Shown: positions 8,846 through 17,953 of the stretch, piece after piece | Position numbering within the stretch: position 1 is the first letter of the stretch | Layout of the letters: each line of letters begins with the position of its first letter | Source of the DNA: Ostreococcus lucimarinus CCE9901 | Taxonomy: Eukaryota > Chlorophyta > Mamiellophyceae > Mamiellales > Bathycoccaceae | Assembly: GCF_000092065.1 (NCBI RefSeq) | Contig: NC_009355.1 | Location: 620,001-684,000 of the forward strand | Direction: 5' to 3' | DNA: 64,000 nucleotides | Made by a program: the position numbers and the translations under genes | Notes under the pieces: model-generated | Databases searched by the model: none | Told to the model about the DNA's origin: nothing | What the model saw: only the letters and a program-made list of their open reading frames with translations

Positions 8846-10144
8846 CTAGTCTCTGCCGTACGCGTTGATCCAATCCACGAGGCCCATGCTTGACGTCTCC
8901 ACTCGAGCGTCCGATCCCGAGCCCGCGATGGCGCCGATCTCGGCCGCGCCAAAAGTGGCGATTCCAGTGAAGACACCGGGAGGCGAGACTCGCATACGAC
9001 GTGATGAAGCAACGCCAACGCCAGTGAGTACGGCGTCGTGTTCGTATACGTCTAGAAAGGCAAAGCTCGTCTCGCCCTCCGCCGCCTCGAGCATCGCCTC
9101 AAGCGTCACGTAATGAACATCATTTCGATAATGATAGTGTCCGGGATGGTCGTGTCCTGCCAAACAAATCTTCACGCACCCACTGCTTTCTATGAGATCG
9201 GAGACCTCGTCGCTGTTCCAGGCGCTCATCTGATACCGAGCCGCGTCTCTGTGCAAGGCGTTGTGCGACGCGACGATGACTCGCTCGCGTTTCGCCGCCG
9301 CGTCGTTCAGCTCGTCCCGCAACCAGTCAAATTGAACGGGACCGATGCCTCCGCCCCAAGGAACGACATCCTCACGACCCTCGTCCACGGCGTCTTGCGC
9401 GAATCGCATCGCCGCATCGAACTCTGGCGCGTCTCGAGATACGTACCGCGGATTCAAATCCGTCGTGTCCAAAACGATTAATCGCCACCCTCTCGGCATA
9501 CTCGCGCTGTAATACGCCGCCTCGGCGTTCACGGCGCTTAAAAACACCTCTTTCCCGACGTTACAATCGTGATTCCCCACGCAGTGGAACATCCGCACCT
9601 TCGACGCGTTCACCAAATCCGCGACGACCGCCAAGTCTGTTCCGTTCTTTTCCGTCGTCGACGCGCGCATCGGCGTCCGCAGCACCGGCTTCGTCGTCTT
9701 ATCGTCCTCGTTGTACCCATCAAACAAATCACCCAAGTTCACGATTCCGCTCAGCGTCGCCGCTTCGTCTTCGAACGCGCGAATGCACTCTCGCAGTCGT
9801 CGCTCGCTCGCCCTGAACCGCTTCGTCCGCGTCGCGTCGTCCTCCCGCGTCTCGTCCACCTTATCGCCGTACTGCGCGTCCGCGAACACGCCCAGTCGAA
9901 AGCACCGCGTCTTCTCCACGCTCTTCAGCCGCGCGCTCGAGCCGACCGCGTTCACGCGCGGCGCCCGCGTCGTCCTCGCGTCGTCGTCGTCGTCGTCGTC
10001 GCCATCCTTCGTCCTCGCGCGCGCCCTCGTCGTCGCCGCGCCCGCGCGCGAACGCGCCGCACCGTTCGACCGCGTCGGCGGCGCTCGAAGCGCGCCGGCG
10101 CGCGTCGCCGTCGACATCGCGTCGCGCTCTGGCGCGCGCGCCAT
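8846..10144 (-). CDS. Mn-dependent ADP-ribose/CDP-alcohol diphosphatase-like phosphoesterase (ADPRM type)
   Basis: 432 aa. Calcineurin-type metallophosphoesterase: LGVFADAQYGD (metal Asp), IVNLGDLFDGYN (GDLFDG), HCVGNHDCNVG (GNHD), VIVASHNALH, and LAGHDHPGHYHYRNDVHYVTLEAML (GHDHxGxY...HHVTLE). The last pattern together with GGIGPVQFDWLRDEL is characteristic of ADPRM proteins, which cleave ADP-ribose, CDP-choline and cyclic ADP-ribose. The first ~80 residues before FRLGVFADAQ are Arg/Ala/Thr-rich with an acidic patch, a possible organelle-targeting leader; in-frame ATG at 10117 is an alternative start. Only 58 bp separate this start from the divergent SAC3/GANP start at 10203, so the two share a minimal promoter. 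Confidence 0.85.
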   Translation of the reverse strand: MARAPERDAMSTATRAGALRAPPTRSNGAARSRAGAATTRARARTKDGDDDDDDDARTTRAPRVNAVGSSARLKSVEKTRCFRLGVFADAQYGDKVDETREDDATRTKRFRASERRLRECIRAFEDEAATLSGIVNLGDLFDGYNEDDKTTKPVLRTPMRASTTEKNGTDLAVVADLVNASKVRMFHCVGNHDCNVGKEVFLSAVNAEAAYYSASMPRGWRLIVLDTTDLNPRYVSRDAPEFDAAMRFAQDAVDEGREDVVPWGGGIGPVQFDWLRDELNDAAAKRERVIVASHNALHRDAARYQMSAWNSDEVSDLIESSGCVKICLAGHDHPGHYHYRNDVHYVTLEAMLEAAEGETSFAFLDVYEHDAVLTGVGVASSRRMRVSPPGVFTGIATFGAAEIGAIAGSGSDARVETSSMGLVDWINAYGRD

Positions 10145-10202
10145 CGTGATTTCGAGTCGACCTCACTCGTCGTCGCGTCGCGCCGCGCGCGCGGGCGGCG
10201 TC

Positions 10203-13200
10203 ATGTTCGGCGGCGACGGCGCGGACGGTGCGAATCCGTTCGGCGCGCCGCGCGCGCGCGCGTTCGGGACGAGCGCGCGCGACGCGAGCGCGAGTCCGTT
10301 CGGCGCGAGCGACCCGTTCGGGCGCGGCGACGCGAGCGCGACGACGGCGACGACGGCGCCGGGAGGGGCGCCGGGCGCGGGCGGAGGGACGGCGACGCCG
10401 TTCGGGGGGTTCGGGGGGGGCGCGCCGGCGGCGAACGCGCCGGGGGGGGTCGGAGGCGCGAGCGGCGGGTTCGGCGGGTTCGGCGCGAGCGCGAGCGCGA
10501 GTCCGTTCGGGAGCGGGACGGGCGCGGCGGCGCACGGAGCGAGCGGTGGGGGTGGGTCGGCGTTTGGAGGCGGTGCGAACGCGTTCGGGGGTGGAGGGGC
10601 GTTCGGCGCGAGCGCGCCCGCGGCGAGCGCGAGTCCGTTCGGCGCGCCCGCGAGTCCGTTCGGGACGGGCGCGCCCGCGGCGAGCGCGAGTCCTTTCGGC
10701 GCGAGCGCGAGTCCTTTCGGCGCGAGCGCGAGTCCTTTCGGCGCGAGCGCGAGTCCTTTCGGCGCGAGCGCGAGTCCTTTCGGCGCGAGCGCGCCGCAAA
10801 CGGCGCCGTCGACGCCGTTTGCGCCCGTCGCGAGCTCGCCGTTCGGCGGCGGCCCATCGTCGACGACCGCGCTGGTGTTCGGCGCGTTCGGGGCGGCGTC
10901 GCCGAGCTCGACGCCGTCGCCTTTCGCGGTGAAGGTACCAGAACCATCGGCGGCGGCGTCGCCGTTCGGTGGCGGTGGGTTCAGCTTTAGCGCGTCTCCG
11001 ACGACTGCGCCCGCGAGTCCTTTCGGCGCGAGTCCTTTCGGCGCGGCGCCAGCGGTATCTTCGGCTCCGACCGGCGGGATCTTCGGCGTAGCGCCCACGA
11101 CAGGGGGGTTGAGCGCCACGGCATCGCCTTTTGCGCCTAAACCGGCCACATCTGGTTTCGCGTTCGGCGGCGCGAATCCACCAGAGGCGGAGAAACGAGA
11201 CGCCATCGCAAGTATTCCTGCGTTTGGTGGCGGCGCGAAAGCTTTCGTCCCGCCGAAGCCAAAACCCATTGCGGATAGATTAAACTTAGCTAGTGAAGCG
11301 CCATCGACGTCAAATGCTGCGGGCGATGAGACGGGCGAAATCACCACCTCGAGTGGTCACATCGTGGGTACGTGCGATTTGATGTGCCCGGCGAAGGAGA
11401 GAGAATTCAGGAGCGCGAACGGCGACTTGGAAGTGTTCGAGAGAGTCGACCCAGAGGATCGCATGAAGTCTCATCCAGATTTGTGCATTAAAAAATATAC
11501 GCGCATCGTTGATGAAATTACGCCTGACATGGTTCGAACGAAGAAAGGTTTACAGTTGGCGATAGATCAACTTTGGCGAATTCTCGACGCCGAGGACAAA
11601 GACTTCATGACAAAGAGCAAATTTCTTTGGGACAGGCTGCGATCTATTCGCCAGGATTTGAATTTACAGCAAATCACGGATTCGTTCGCGGTAAAGCTAT
11701 TAGAGCAAATGGTTCGTTACACCATCCTAGCCGAACACGAGCTGTGCGAGGCGACAGCGTCGGCGACGAACCCGGACGGGCACAATTCTCACTTGAATGT
11801 TGAGCAGCTGACGAAGACACTCACGTCTCTTCGACACATGTACGACGATCATGCCGATCGTGGTCAGCAACTCGGTATTGATGCCGAGGCCGAGATGTTC
11901 TGTTATCAGCTCTTGCTTCGCATCGACTCGCACGGACGCTACGCCGTGCAACGGTCGGAGATGTTGAACGATTTAAGGAGCGTCCGCGCTGAGGTGCTAA
12001 AGCATCGTGACGTTCAATTCGCGCTCCAGTGTCATCGTGCATATCACGAAAACAACGTCGCCCGATTCTTTCATCTTGTGAAAAAAGCGACGTACGTTCA
12101 AGCTTGCTGTCTGCACAAGTTCTTCAATAGCATGCGTGGTAAAGCGCTCGAGGTCATGAACACGACGTACGGCAAGTTCATCATGCCGATTACCGAAATC
12201 GCGCGTCTTCTGCATACGGATGATATGGAGACGGAGGCGTTGTGTATACATCACGGATTAAACGTCACCAGAGGTAAAGCCGGGGATAAACCACCTGCGG
12301 TGACTATGCGCGAATCGTCGTACATTTCTCCCGCGGAAGAGTTTCCAATCTCGCGCTCAGATTTAATCATGAACAAGCGAGCCGCTTCTTACTTGCTTGA
12401 GATCGTCGGTAAGGACGAATCGGTTAGGATTGCTGCCAAAACGCTCCCAACTATGAGTACACCCAAAACTACGCCACAATTGTCCGAAGCGGATAAACGC
12501 AAGCAGCAGGCTGATGAACTCCGAGCAAAGATTGCGTTGCGCGAATCGCAGCTCGAAAAGGAACGAGCCGCCATTCTCGCCAAGAAGAAGGAGATCGAAG
12601 AACGCAAGGCTGCGGAAAAGAAGGCTGCGGAAGAAGCTGAGCGAAAGGCTAAGGAAGCAGAGGAGGCGGCAAGGCGAGCGGAAGAAGAAGCGAAGGCTGC
12701 CGAGGCGAAGGCGAGAGCTGAGGCTGAAGCTGCGGAAGCCGAGCGAAGACGTCTCGCAGAAGAAGCCGCTCGAGCCAAAGCCGAAGCTGAGGCGAAGGCG
12801 CTCGCTGAGGCTGAGCGACGAAAAGCAGAAGAGGAAGCGGAACGTCAACGAGTACTTGCCGAGGAACGAGCTCGAGAGACAGCTGCCGCCGCACACCGGG
12901 CTGCAATCGCAAAAGCCGAAGCCGAAGCTCGCGCGCGCCGCGCTGCCGAGGCTGAGGCTGAGCGACTCCGTCTTATCGCTGAAGAGAACGCTCGACGTCA
13001 AGCGGCTGAGGCAAAAGCAGCGCGAAAGCGAGCGAAAAGGCACATGGCGATCCGCCGACTCACATTTTCTCTTTGGCGTATGAACTCGAAGGAGTTCAAG
13101 CGAGAGCGGTTGATCGGCGAAGCGCTCGCCATGGCAAGTCCTGCGCCGGCGCTGAATCTCGGCGGCAAGGCTCTCCTCGACGCGAGTGCGGCATCTGAGC

Positions 13201-14873
13201 GTCCGACGGACGCGCTTGCGCAACTTCGAAAGAAGATTGAATCTGTCCGCTCGCCAGAATTCGGCGTGCCTTTGGATGTTCCGCAAACCGTTGGATTGGC
13301 GCTGCACGAAGCTGCGGCCACCGCGGCGCCGAGCGCTCTTGTTTGGAAGTGTCTCATCTGCACTGGCGCGGAGGCAGACTCCGGAGCGAGCGCGTCATCA
13401 CGACCGAGGACGACTACAGCGACAATCGTCGCGGAGTGGCTGCGCACGAAACTTTCTCGGGGCGGAAGCGCACACGCGACAGAGCCTGGCACTGGGACGA
13501 TTTTGTCGCTCTACGGCGCCCGACTTCCACTTCCAGGAACTGATGAGGAAAATGATTACATGATGGGTCCTTTGGCCTGGATCGTCGTCAGAGACGTGCC
13601 AGCAATGATGGAAAATTCCAAAGGTTCCAACGCGGGCGCGTCATCGGCGATTTTCGTTCTCGATTGCGGTGGCGGCACGTGTGAGAGTCACGAGCTGAAG
13701 CGTCTTCGAGCGTTCAGCTCAGCGGTGAAGAGGAGTGAAGCGCCGCTTGTAATCTTCGTCGCATCGAGAGACAACACGAATCAGAACGATATCAAGAAAA
13801 GTATCACAAGTTCCGGCATCGAGGGCGCGTTGGTGATATTTCTTCCTCCGAAAGGTCCGGAAGAATGGTCCGACGACAAGTTGTCCGAAGTGCTGGTTTG
13901 GACGGCGGAACGCGCGCCAAAGGCGCCTCGACGCAGGATCGCATATCTTTCGGCAGAAATTGAAGAAGCGTTACGACCAGGCTATGTCAACTTGACGGTC
14001 AAGCCACGTGTGTCTCCGCGAGCGTGCATACGCGCGTTCAACGATGCCCTCGACCAGCTGGAGCATAAAATACTCGAAGCCGCGCAAACTGAGGACGGCG
14101 CTGAATGGCCGCCGGTTGAGATCGGTCTCGTCAACGCGGCGCTTCCGCCGCCTGGCTGGAGATCCAAGTCCCGTCGAACGAAAGTGTTAGATTTGTTGCA
14201 TTCCGTGCGCCTGCCAGATTTCGAGGCTGGAGAGAAGCCCGTGCGCGCTTTCATCGATTACGTCGCAGCGGTGTTACCGCACTACCCGAAAGACTACGGC
14301 CAATGCTTGCTCGCGCAAGCGCGATACGACCCGCATTTCCACAAGCTGCAAGACATTCCGTGGGTGACGCTGTTCCAAACTCTCATCACACTTCTGCTGA
14401 GCGGATTAGAGAGCCAAAGCCGCGACGCGTGCATCTACCTTCCTCCGGGTCATCCCTCGTACGACTTCACGCCGTACGAGCCCGAGCCGGAATTGCTCGC
14501 CGAACGCGCGTCTTCGAAGACGCCGACCGAAGCCTTTGACGACGCCACGAACCGCAAGCGCAAGCACGAGGCGCTCGCCACCGCCATCCCCGAAGCCAGT
14601 CGGTTCGAAGAGATCGACTCCGCACCCTTGGACAACGTTCGCGCCGTCTTGGACGATTTACGTCGCGACGTCGACGCGCACGCGCGCTTCGCCGACGCCT
14701 CCGAGCGTTGGCTCGCCGCGCTCGCGACCAACACCCCCGGCACCGCCGAAGACCCCGAATCGTTCGCCGACGCCGGCGAATCGGACGCGCATCTGACCGC
14801 GTTCAACGCGTCCGTCGCCGCCGAGCGCGCCGCCGAGGCGCGTCTCCGGCTTCTCCTCGACGCCGCGCCGTAG
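10203..14873 (+). CDS. SAC3: SAC3/GANP-family mRNA export factor with FG-repeat N-terminus
   Basis: 1556 aa from ATG 10203. Scaffold of the TREX-2 complex, which couples transcription and mRNP export at the nuclear pore. Order: residues 1-~330 are an FG-nucleoporin-like region (SPFGA, GFGG, AFGG units, including perfect 21-bp DNA repeats); the SAC3 core runs from GTCDLMCPAKEREFR (~390) through DPEDRMKSHPDLCIKKYTR, FLWDRLRSIRQDL, YVQACCLHKFFNSMR to ~700; an Ala/Glu/Arg-rich coiled coil follows (~760-945) with a basic end; the last ~550 residues recall the C-terminal module of metazoan GANP/MCM3AP. The FG head and C-terminal extension make it GANP-like and not the short yeast Sac3. Single exon. 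Open frame upstream to 9711 overlaps ADPRM antisense and is rejected. Confidence 0.93.
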   Translation: MFGGDGADGANPFGAPRARAFGTSARDASASPFGASDPFGRGDASATTATTAPGGAPGAGGGTATPFGGFGGGAPAANAPGGVGGASGGFGGFGASASASPFGSGTGAAAHGASGGGGSAFGGGANAFGGGGAFGASAPAASASPFGAPASPFGTGAPAASASPFGASASPFGASASPFGASASPFGASASPFGASAPQTAPSTPFAPVASSPFGGGPSSTTALVFGAFGAASPSSTPSPFAVKVPEPSAAASPFGGGGFSFSASPTTAPASPFGASPFGAAPAVSSAPTGGIFGVAPTTGGLSATASPFAPKPATSGFAFGGANPPEAEKRDAIASIPAFGGGAKAFVPPKPKPIADRLNLASEAPSTSNAAGDETGEITTSSGHIVGTCDLMCPAKEREFRSANGDLEVFERVDPEDRMKSHPDLCIKKYTRIVDEITPDMVRTKKGLQLAIDQLWRILDAEDKDFMTKSKFLWDRLRSIRQDLNLQQITDSFAVKLLEQMVRYTILAEHELCEATASATNPDGHNSHLNVEQLTKTLTSLRHMYDDHADRGQQLGIDAEAEMFCYQLLLRIDSHGRYAVQRSEMLNDLRSVRAEVLKHRDVQFALQCHRAYHENNVARFFHLVKKATYVQACCLHKFFNSMRGKALEVMNTTYGKFIMPITEIARLLHTDDMETEALCIHHGLNVTRGKAGDKPPAVTMRESSYISPAEEFPISRSDLIMNKRAASYLLEIVGKDESVRIAAKTLPTMSTPKTTPQLSEADKRKQQADELRAKIALRESQLEKERAAILAKKKEIEERKAAEKKAAEEAERKAKEAEEAARRAEEEAKAAEAKARAEAEAAEAERRRLAEEAARAKAEAEAKALAEAERRKAEEEAERQRVLAEERARETAAAAHRAAIAKAEAEARARRAAEAEAERLRLIAEENARRQAAEAKAARKRAKRHMAIRRLTFSLWRMNSKEFKRERLIGEALAMASPAPALNLGGKALLDASAASERPTDALAQLRKKIESVRSPEFGVPLDVPQTVGLALHEAAATAAPSALVWKCLICTGAEADSGASASSRPRTTTATIVAEWLRTKLSRGGSAHATEPGTGTILSLYGARLPLPGTDEENDYMMGPLAWIVVRDVPAMMENSKGSNAGASSAIFVLDCGGGTCESHELKRLRAFSSAVKRSEAPLVIFVASRDNTNQNDIKKSITSSGIEGALVIFLPPKGPEEWSDDKLSEVLVWTAERAPKAPRRRIAYLSAEIEEALRPGYVNLTVKPRVSPRACIRAFNDALDQLEHKILEAAQTEDGAEWPPVEIGLVNAALPPPGWRSKSRRTKVLDLLHSVRLPDFEAGEKPVRAFIDYVAAVLPHYPKDYGQCLLAQARYDPHFHKLQDIPWVTLFQTLITLLLSGLESQSRDACIYLPPGHPSYDFTPYEPEPELLAERASSKTPTEAFDDATNRKRKHEALATAIPEASRFEEIDSAPLDNVRAVLDDLRRDVDAHARFADASERWLAALATNTPGTAEDPESFADAGESDAHLTAFNASVAAERAAEARLRLLLDAAP
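10681..10790 (+). repeat. Five tandem 21-bp units encoding SASPFGA
   Basis: Within the FG region of SAC3/GANP, the unit ggcgcgagcgcgagtccttt plus one C repeats about five times essentially without mismatch. Flanking units are more diverged. This is a coding minisatellite that adds FG motifs seven residues at a time, and a likely site of length variation between strains. Confidence 0.9.
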
Positions 14874-15047
14874 CCACGCCTCGTCGCGCGAGACGAATGT
14901 CGAATGCATCACAATCGCGCGCGCCGCGCCGCGCCGCGCCACCGCACGCGCCGCGCCCGGCGCGACCGCACCGGTGATCGAAATCGCCCGCGCCCGCGCC
15001 CGTCGCCCGCGCGCGACGCCGCGCCCGCGCGCGCGCGTCGTCGACGC

Positions 15048-16286
15048 ATGAAGACGGACGCCGCGCCGGCGGCGGCGGCGCCCGACGCCCCGAAGACGCT
15101 CTACCAGGGCGTCGAGCGCGATGGCTTCGGCATGCGCCTGCTCACGAGACTCGGATGGCGCGAGGGCCGCGGACTGGGGAAGAACCAGGACGGGATCGCG
15201 AGGCACATTCACGCGCGAAAGCGACAGGTGGGGACGGGGGTGGGCGCGGACGCGCGAAACGACGCGAGCGGCGCGAACGCGGTGGATTGGACGATGAACA
15301 CGGTCGCGTTCGATGACGTGCTGCGATCGTTGAATAGAACGCACAGCGCGGAAGAGTTGGAACGCGCGGCGAACGCGGAGAAGGCGTCGTCGTCGGATGA
15401 GGACGAGGACGAGGGGGCGAAGACGAAGACGCGAGGCGAGGCGAAGAAGCGAAAGATGACGAAGGAGGAGAAGAAGGCGGCGAAGAAGGCGGCGAAGAGG
15501 GCGAAAAAGAATGAAATCGTCGTGAATCGGTCGGTGGTGAGTCACGCGGGGAGGTATCATAAGCGAGAGTCGCAAAAGATGGTGTCGAATTATAGCGCGG
15601 AGGATCTCGGGGCGATTTTGGGCGGCGGATTCGTCGCGTTGCCAGAGGTGCGCGCGGACAACGCGTCCGCGTCCGCGAGCGCGTCGGACGCGGACGAGTC
15701 CATCCCGACGCCGACGAATAAGGAGAAAGAAAAACCCAAGAGACTCGTCGTCGTGGAGCGACCGAAGTGGGTCTTCGATCCGCCGCCGGAGAGCTGGTGG
15801 GGCTGGCGCGTCGGATTTCGCCCGGAGGGTCACGGTAAAAAACCTGAAGACGCCGACGCCGACGCACTCGAACGCAAGCGAGGCTTCGACGAGGACGATC
15901 AAGTGAACTTGTTTCAAGACACGCACGCGGGTGCGAATAAGAATCGACGCGGTTTGGGGGCTGGCCAAGGCCGCGACGCCGCGGCTGATTTTTCGGGAAC
16001 GAAGAAGACGTTCGGCGAAGGCGACGAGGTCAGCGACGCCGAGAAAGCCGCCGCGGCGAAAGCAAAGAAGGTGAAGTGGCTCAAAATCGGCGAGAAGATC
16101 CTCGAAAAGGCGTCGGGATCGATGAAGACGAAAAAATTCATCGAAAAGGTTTTGAAAAAGGCTGAGTGCGCGGCCGACGACTGCGACGCCGTCTATCGCG
16201 ACGCCGCGTTCCACTTCCTCTCTCGCAGCGGCGCGTTCACCAGTCTCGAAGAAGACGTCGTGAAGTTCACCGGCAAGAAGGCGTGA
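15048..16286 (+). CDS. G-patch domain protein (PINX1/GPATCH4-like)
   Basis: 412 aa from ATG 15048. The N-terminal G-patch is complete: residues ~24-70, GFGMRLLTRLGWREGRGLGK followed by QDGIARHIHARKRQ. G-patch proteins activate DEAH helicases in ribosome biogenesis or splicing. A VVDWTMNTVAFDDVL-like segment, a KKRKMTKEEKKAAKKAAKRAKK nucleolar-type basic run, and a PPESWWGWRVGFRPEG block follow; the C-terminus VKWLKIGEKILEKASGSMKTKKF is the conserved module of plant G-patch proteins related to PINX1/GPATCH4. That module suggests a nucleolar pre-rRNA-processing role. It lies 174 bp downstream of SAC3 on the same strand and is tail-to-tail with the TFIIS-like gene. Open frame upstream of 15048 (from 14904) is Arg-rich and unlikely to be coding. 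Confidence 0.85.
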   Translation: MKTDAAPAAAAPDAPKTLYQGVERDGFGMRLLTRLGWREGRGLGKNQDGIARHIHARKRQVGTGVGADARNDASGANAVDWTMNTVAFDDVLRSLNRTHSAEELERAANAEKASSSDEDEDEGAKTKTRGEAKKRKMTKEEKKAAKKAAKRAKKNEIVVNRSVVSHAGRYHKRESQKMVSNYSAEDLGAILGGGFVALPEVRADNASASASASDADESIPTPTNKEKEKPKRLVVVERPKWVFDPPPESWWGWRVGFRPEGHGKKPEDADADALERKRGFDEDDQVNLFQDTHAGANKNRRGLGAGQGRDAAADFSGTKKTFGEGDEVSDAEKAAAAKAKKVKWLKIGEKILEKASGSMKTKKFIEKVLKKAECAADDCDAVYRDAAFHFLSRSGAFTSLEEDVVKFTGKKA

Positions 16287-16351
16287 CACAATTCCTAGCT
16301 CTACCACTACACTAGCCTAATATCTATCTCCGCGCGTCTCTAGCGACGTCG

Positions 16352-16879
16352 TCACAACACGCGCTCGCGAAACTCGTGTTGACACCGCAGGCACTGCACC
16401 AACACCAGCGACTCCCGTTCGCCGCCTCCCCATATCTCCGCCTTGCGAATGTCCCTACCACCGCTCACCATGACGTACCTGCACTCGACGTTCTCACACA
16501 TCGGACACGCGTACGCCTCGGTGTTGACGCCGTCGTCGAAGTGTCGCCGCGTTCGCCTTCTCGCGCATCGCTCCTCCGCCGCCGCCCGCGCCGCCTTCAC
16601 CGCCTCCGTCGCGAGCTCCGTCGCGTCCGCGCGCACCAACGCCTCGATGTCCGCCTCCCCCCGTCGCACGCGCGCCGCGAGCGCGTCGTTCCGTCGCAGA
16701 TTCGTCGCCAGCGTGCGCACGCACTCGCGATACCTCTTCGAGTTCGCGTCGCCGTCGGCGCGCTCGAGCGCGCGTCGCTCGATCTCGCGCGCGACGTCGT
16801 ACAGCGCCGTCTCATCGCGCACCGCGTCGCCGAGCATCAGCGTCGCGCGCGCGCGCACGTCGTCGACGTCGTCCGCCAT
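16352..16879 (-). CDS. TFIIS-like transcription elongation factor (central domain plus zinc ribbon)
   Basis: 175 aa. Residues ~5-110 resemble the TFIIS central domain: ALYDVAREIERRAL, KRYRECVRTLATNLRRNDAL, VRRGEADIEALVRADATELA (the conserved run of R-L-NL-N and G-I). A zinc ribbon follows: CPMC at ~122 and CLRC near the C-terminus, in the pattern C-x2-C...C-x2-C ending in FRERVL. In TFIIS the ribbon carries the RSADEPMT loop whose Asp-Glu pair enters the Pol II active site; here the corresponding stretch reads GGGERESLVLVQC, so the exact DE pair is absent though acids remain. It may therefore be a diverged TFIIS or a Pol-subunit-like ribbon protein. N-terminal LW (TFS2N) domain is missing. 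Divergent from the carrier gene at 16986. Confidence 0.75.
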   Translation of the reverse strand: MADDVDDVRARATLMLGDAVRDETALYDVAREIERRALERADGDANSKRYRECVRTLATNLRRNDALAARVRRGEADIEALVRADATELATEAVKAARAAAEERCARRRTRRHFDDGVNTEAYACPMCENVECRYVMVSGGRDIRKAEIWGGGERESLVLVQCLRCQHEFRERVL

Positions 16880-16985
16880 CGTCGCGACGTCGCGTCGGCA
16901 GATGCCGCCGCGCGACGACGCCGCGCGCGACGCGTCGACGGCGCGCGCCGCGCGCGACGGGACGCCGCGCGCGACGTCGCGCGCG

Positions 16986-17807
16986 ATGTCCGCGCGCGAG
17001 CTCGCCGCGCACTGCGCGAGCGGCGCCGTCGCGGGGTGCGCGGTGGAGGCGGCGTTTTACCCGCTCGACACGATAAAGACGCGGCTGCAGGCGCGCTTAA
17101 GCGGCGAGCGCGTCGCGCTGCGCCGAGGACTGTACCGCGGACTGCTGGGGAACCTGGCGGGCGTCGCCCCGGCGAGCGCGCTGTTCTTCGCGGCGTACGA
17201 ACCGATGAAGGCGGCGCTGCGGCGCGACGACGACGGCGACGGCGGCGGCGGCGACGGCGCGAAGGAACACCTGCTCGCGGGCGCGGTCGGAGGACTGGTG
17301 TCGAGCGTCGTGCGCGTGCCGACGGAGGTGATAAAGACGCGAAGGCAGGTGGGCGCGATGGGTGGGGTGGGATTGAGGAGCGTCGTCGCGTCGAGCGGCG
17401 TCGCGGGGTTGTTTGTGGGATACGGGTCGTTTCTGTTGCGCGACTTACCGTTCGACGCGATCGAGTTCGCGGGGTACGAGTCGCTGAAGAAGGCGTGGGG
17501 AGAGATGAAGGGCGAGGACGGCGCGACCGCCGTCGAGGCGGCGGCGCTCGGGTCGATCGCGGGGGCGTTTACGGGCGCGGTGACGACGCCGCTCGACGTC
17601 GTCAAGACGCGTTTGATGACGAGCCCGGACGTCTATCGCGGCGTGTTGCAGTGCGTGCGGAAAACCATCGCGGACGAGGGCGCGCTCGCGATGTTCAAGG
17701 GCGTGCAGCCGCGCGTGCTTTGGATCGGATTGGGCGGCGGGTGTTTCTTTTCGGTGCTCGAGACGGCGCGAGGCGTTCTCCTTCCCGTCGACTCGCGGCG
17801 CTCGTAG
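16986..17807 (+). CDS. SLC25 mitochondrial/plastid carrier, S-adenosylmethionine-type
   Basis: 273 aa from ATG 16986, the usual length of SAM carriers; an in-frame ATG at 16902 would add a basic 28-residue leader but leaves only 22 bp to the divergent TFIIS gene. Three repeats with carrier signatures: YPLDTIKTRLQ, VPTEVIKTRRQ and TPLDVVKTRLM, each followed by glycine-rich helices. LLRDLPFDAIEFAGYESLKK in repeat 2 is typical of the SAM carrier (SLC25A26/SAMC) group, which exchanges S-adenosylmethionine for S-adenosylhomocysteine across the inner mitochondrial or plastid envelope membrane. A glycine/aspartate-rich linker (DDDGDGGGGDG) separates repeats 1 and 2. Substrate is inferred from motif likeness only. 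Confidence 0.85.
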   Translation: MSARELAAHCASGAVAGCAVEAAFYPLDTIKTRLQARLSGERVALRRGLYRGLLGNLAGVAPASALFFAAYEPMKAALRRDDDGDGGGGDGAKEHLLAGAVGGLVSSVVRVPTEVIKTRRQVGAMGGVGLRSVVASSGVAGLFVGYGSFLLRDLPFDAIEFAGYESLKKAWGEMKGEDGATAVEAAALGSIAGAFTGAVTTPLDVVKTRLMTSPDVYRGVLQCVRKTIADEGALAMFKGVQPRVLWIGLGGGCFFSVLETARGVLLPVDSRRS

Positions 17808-17953
17808 CTAGGCGTATTAGTCAACCTAGATCGATTCTTTCCCGCGCGCGTCCCTCGCGCGCGTCGCGGTCGTCTCGCGCGCGTTTTACGTTTATCGAAA
17901 CCGTTCGCGCCGCGTCTCGGCGTCACTTCGCGCCGCGCGGACGCGCGCGCGTC

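Noticed and set aside
9711-10202. Upstream extension of the SAC3/GANP open frame.
   Set aside because: It overlaps antisense with the ADPRM-like gene; the ATG at 10203 begins the FG region and fits the divergent layout.
10681-10790. Tandem repeats considered as a CRISPR array.
   Set aside because: Units are contiguous without spacers, in frame and encode FG motifs in a nuclear eukaryotic gene.
16376-17953. Upstream extension of the ICP55-like open frame (1018 codons in total).
   Set aside because: It overlaps the TFIIS-like and carrier genes, is Arg-rich, and the ATG at 17954 begins a good mitochondrial presequence.
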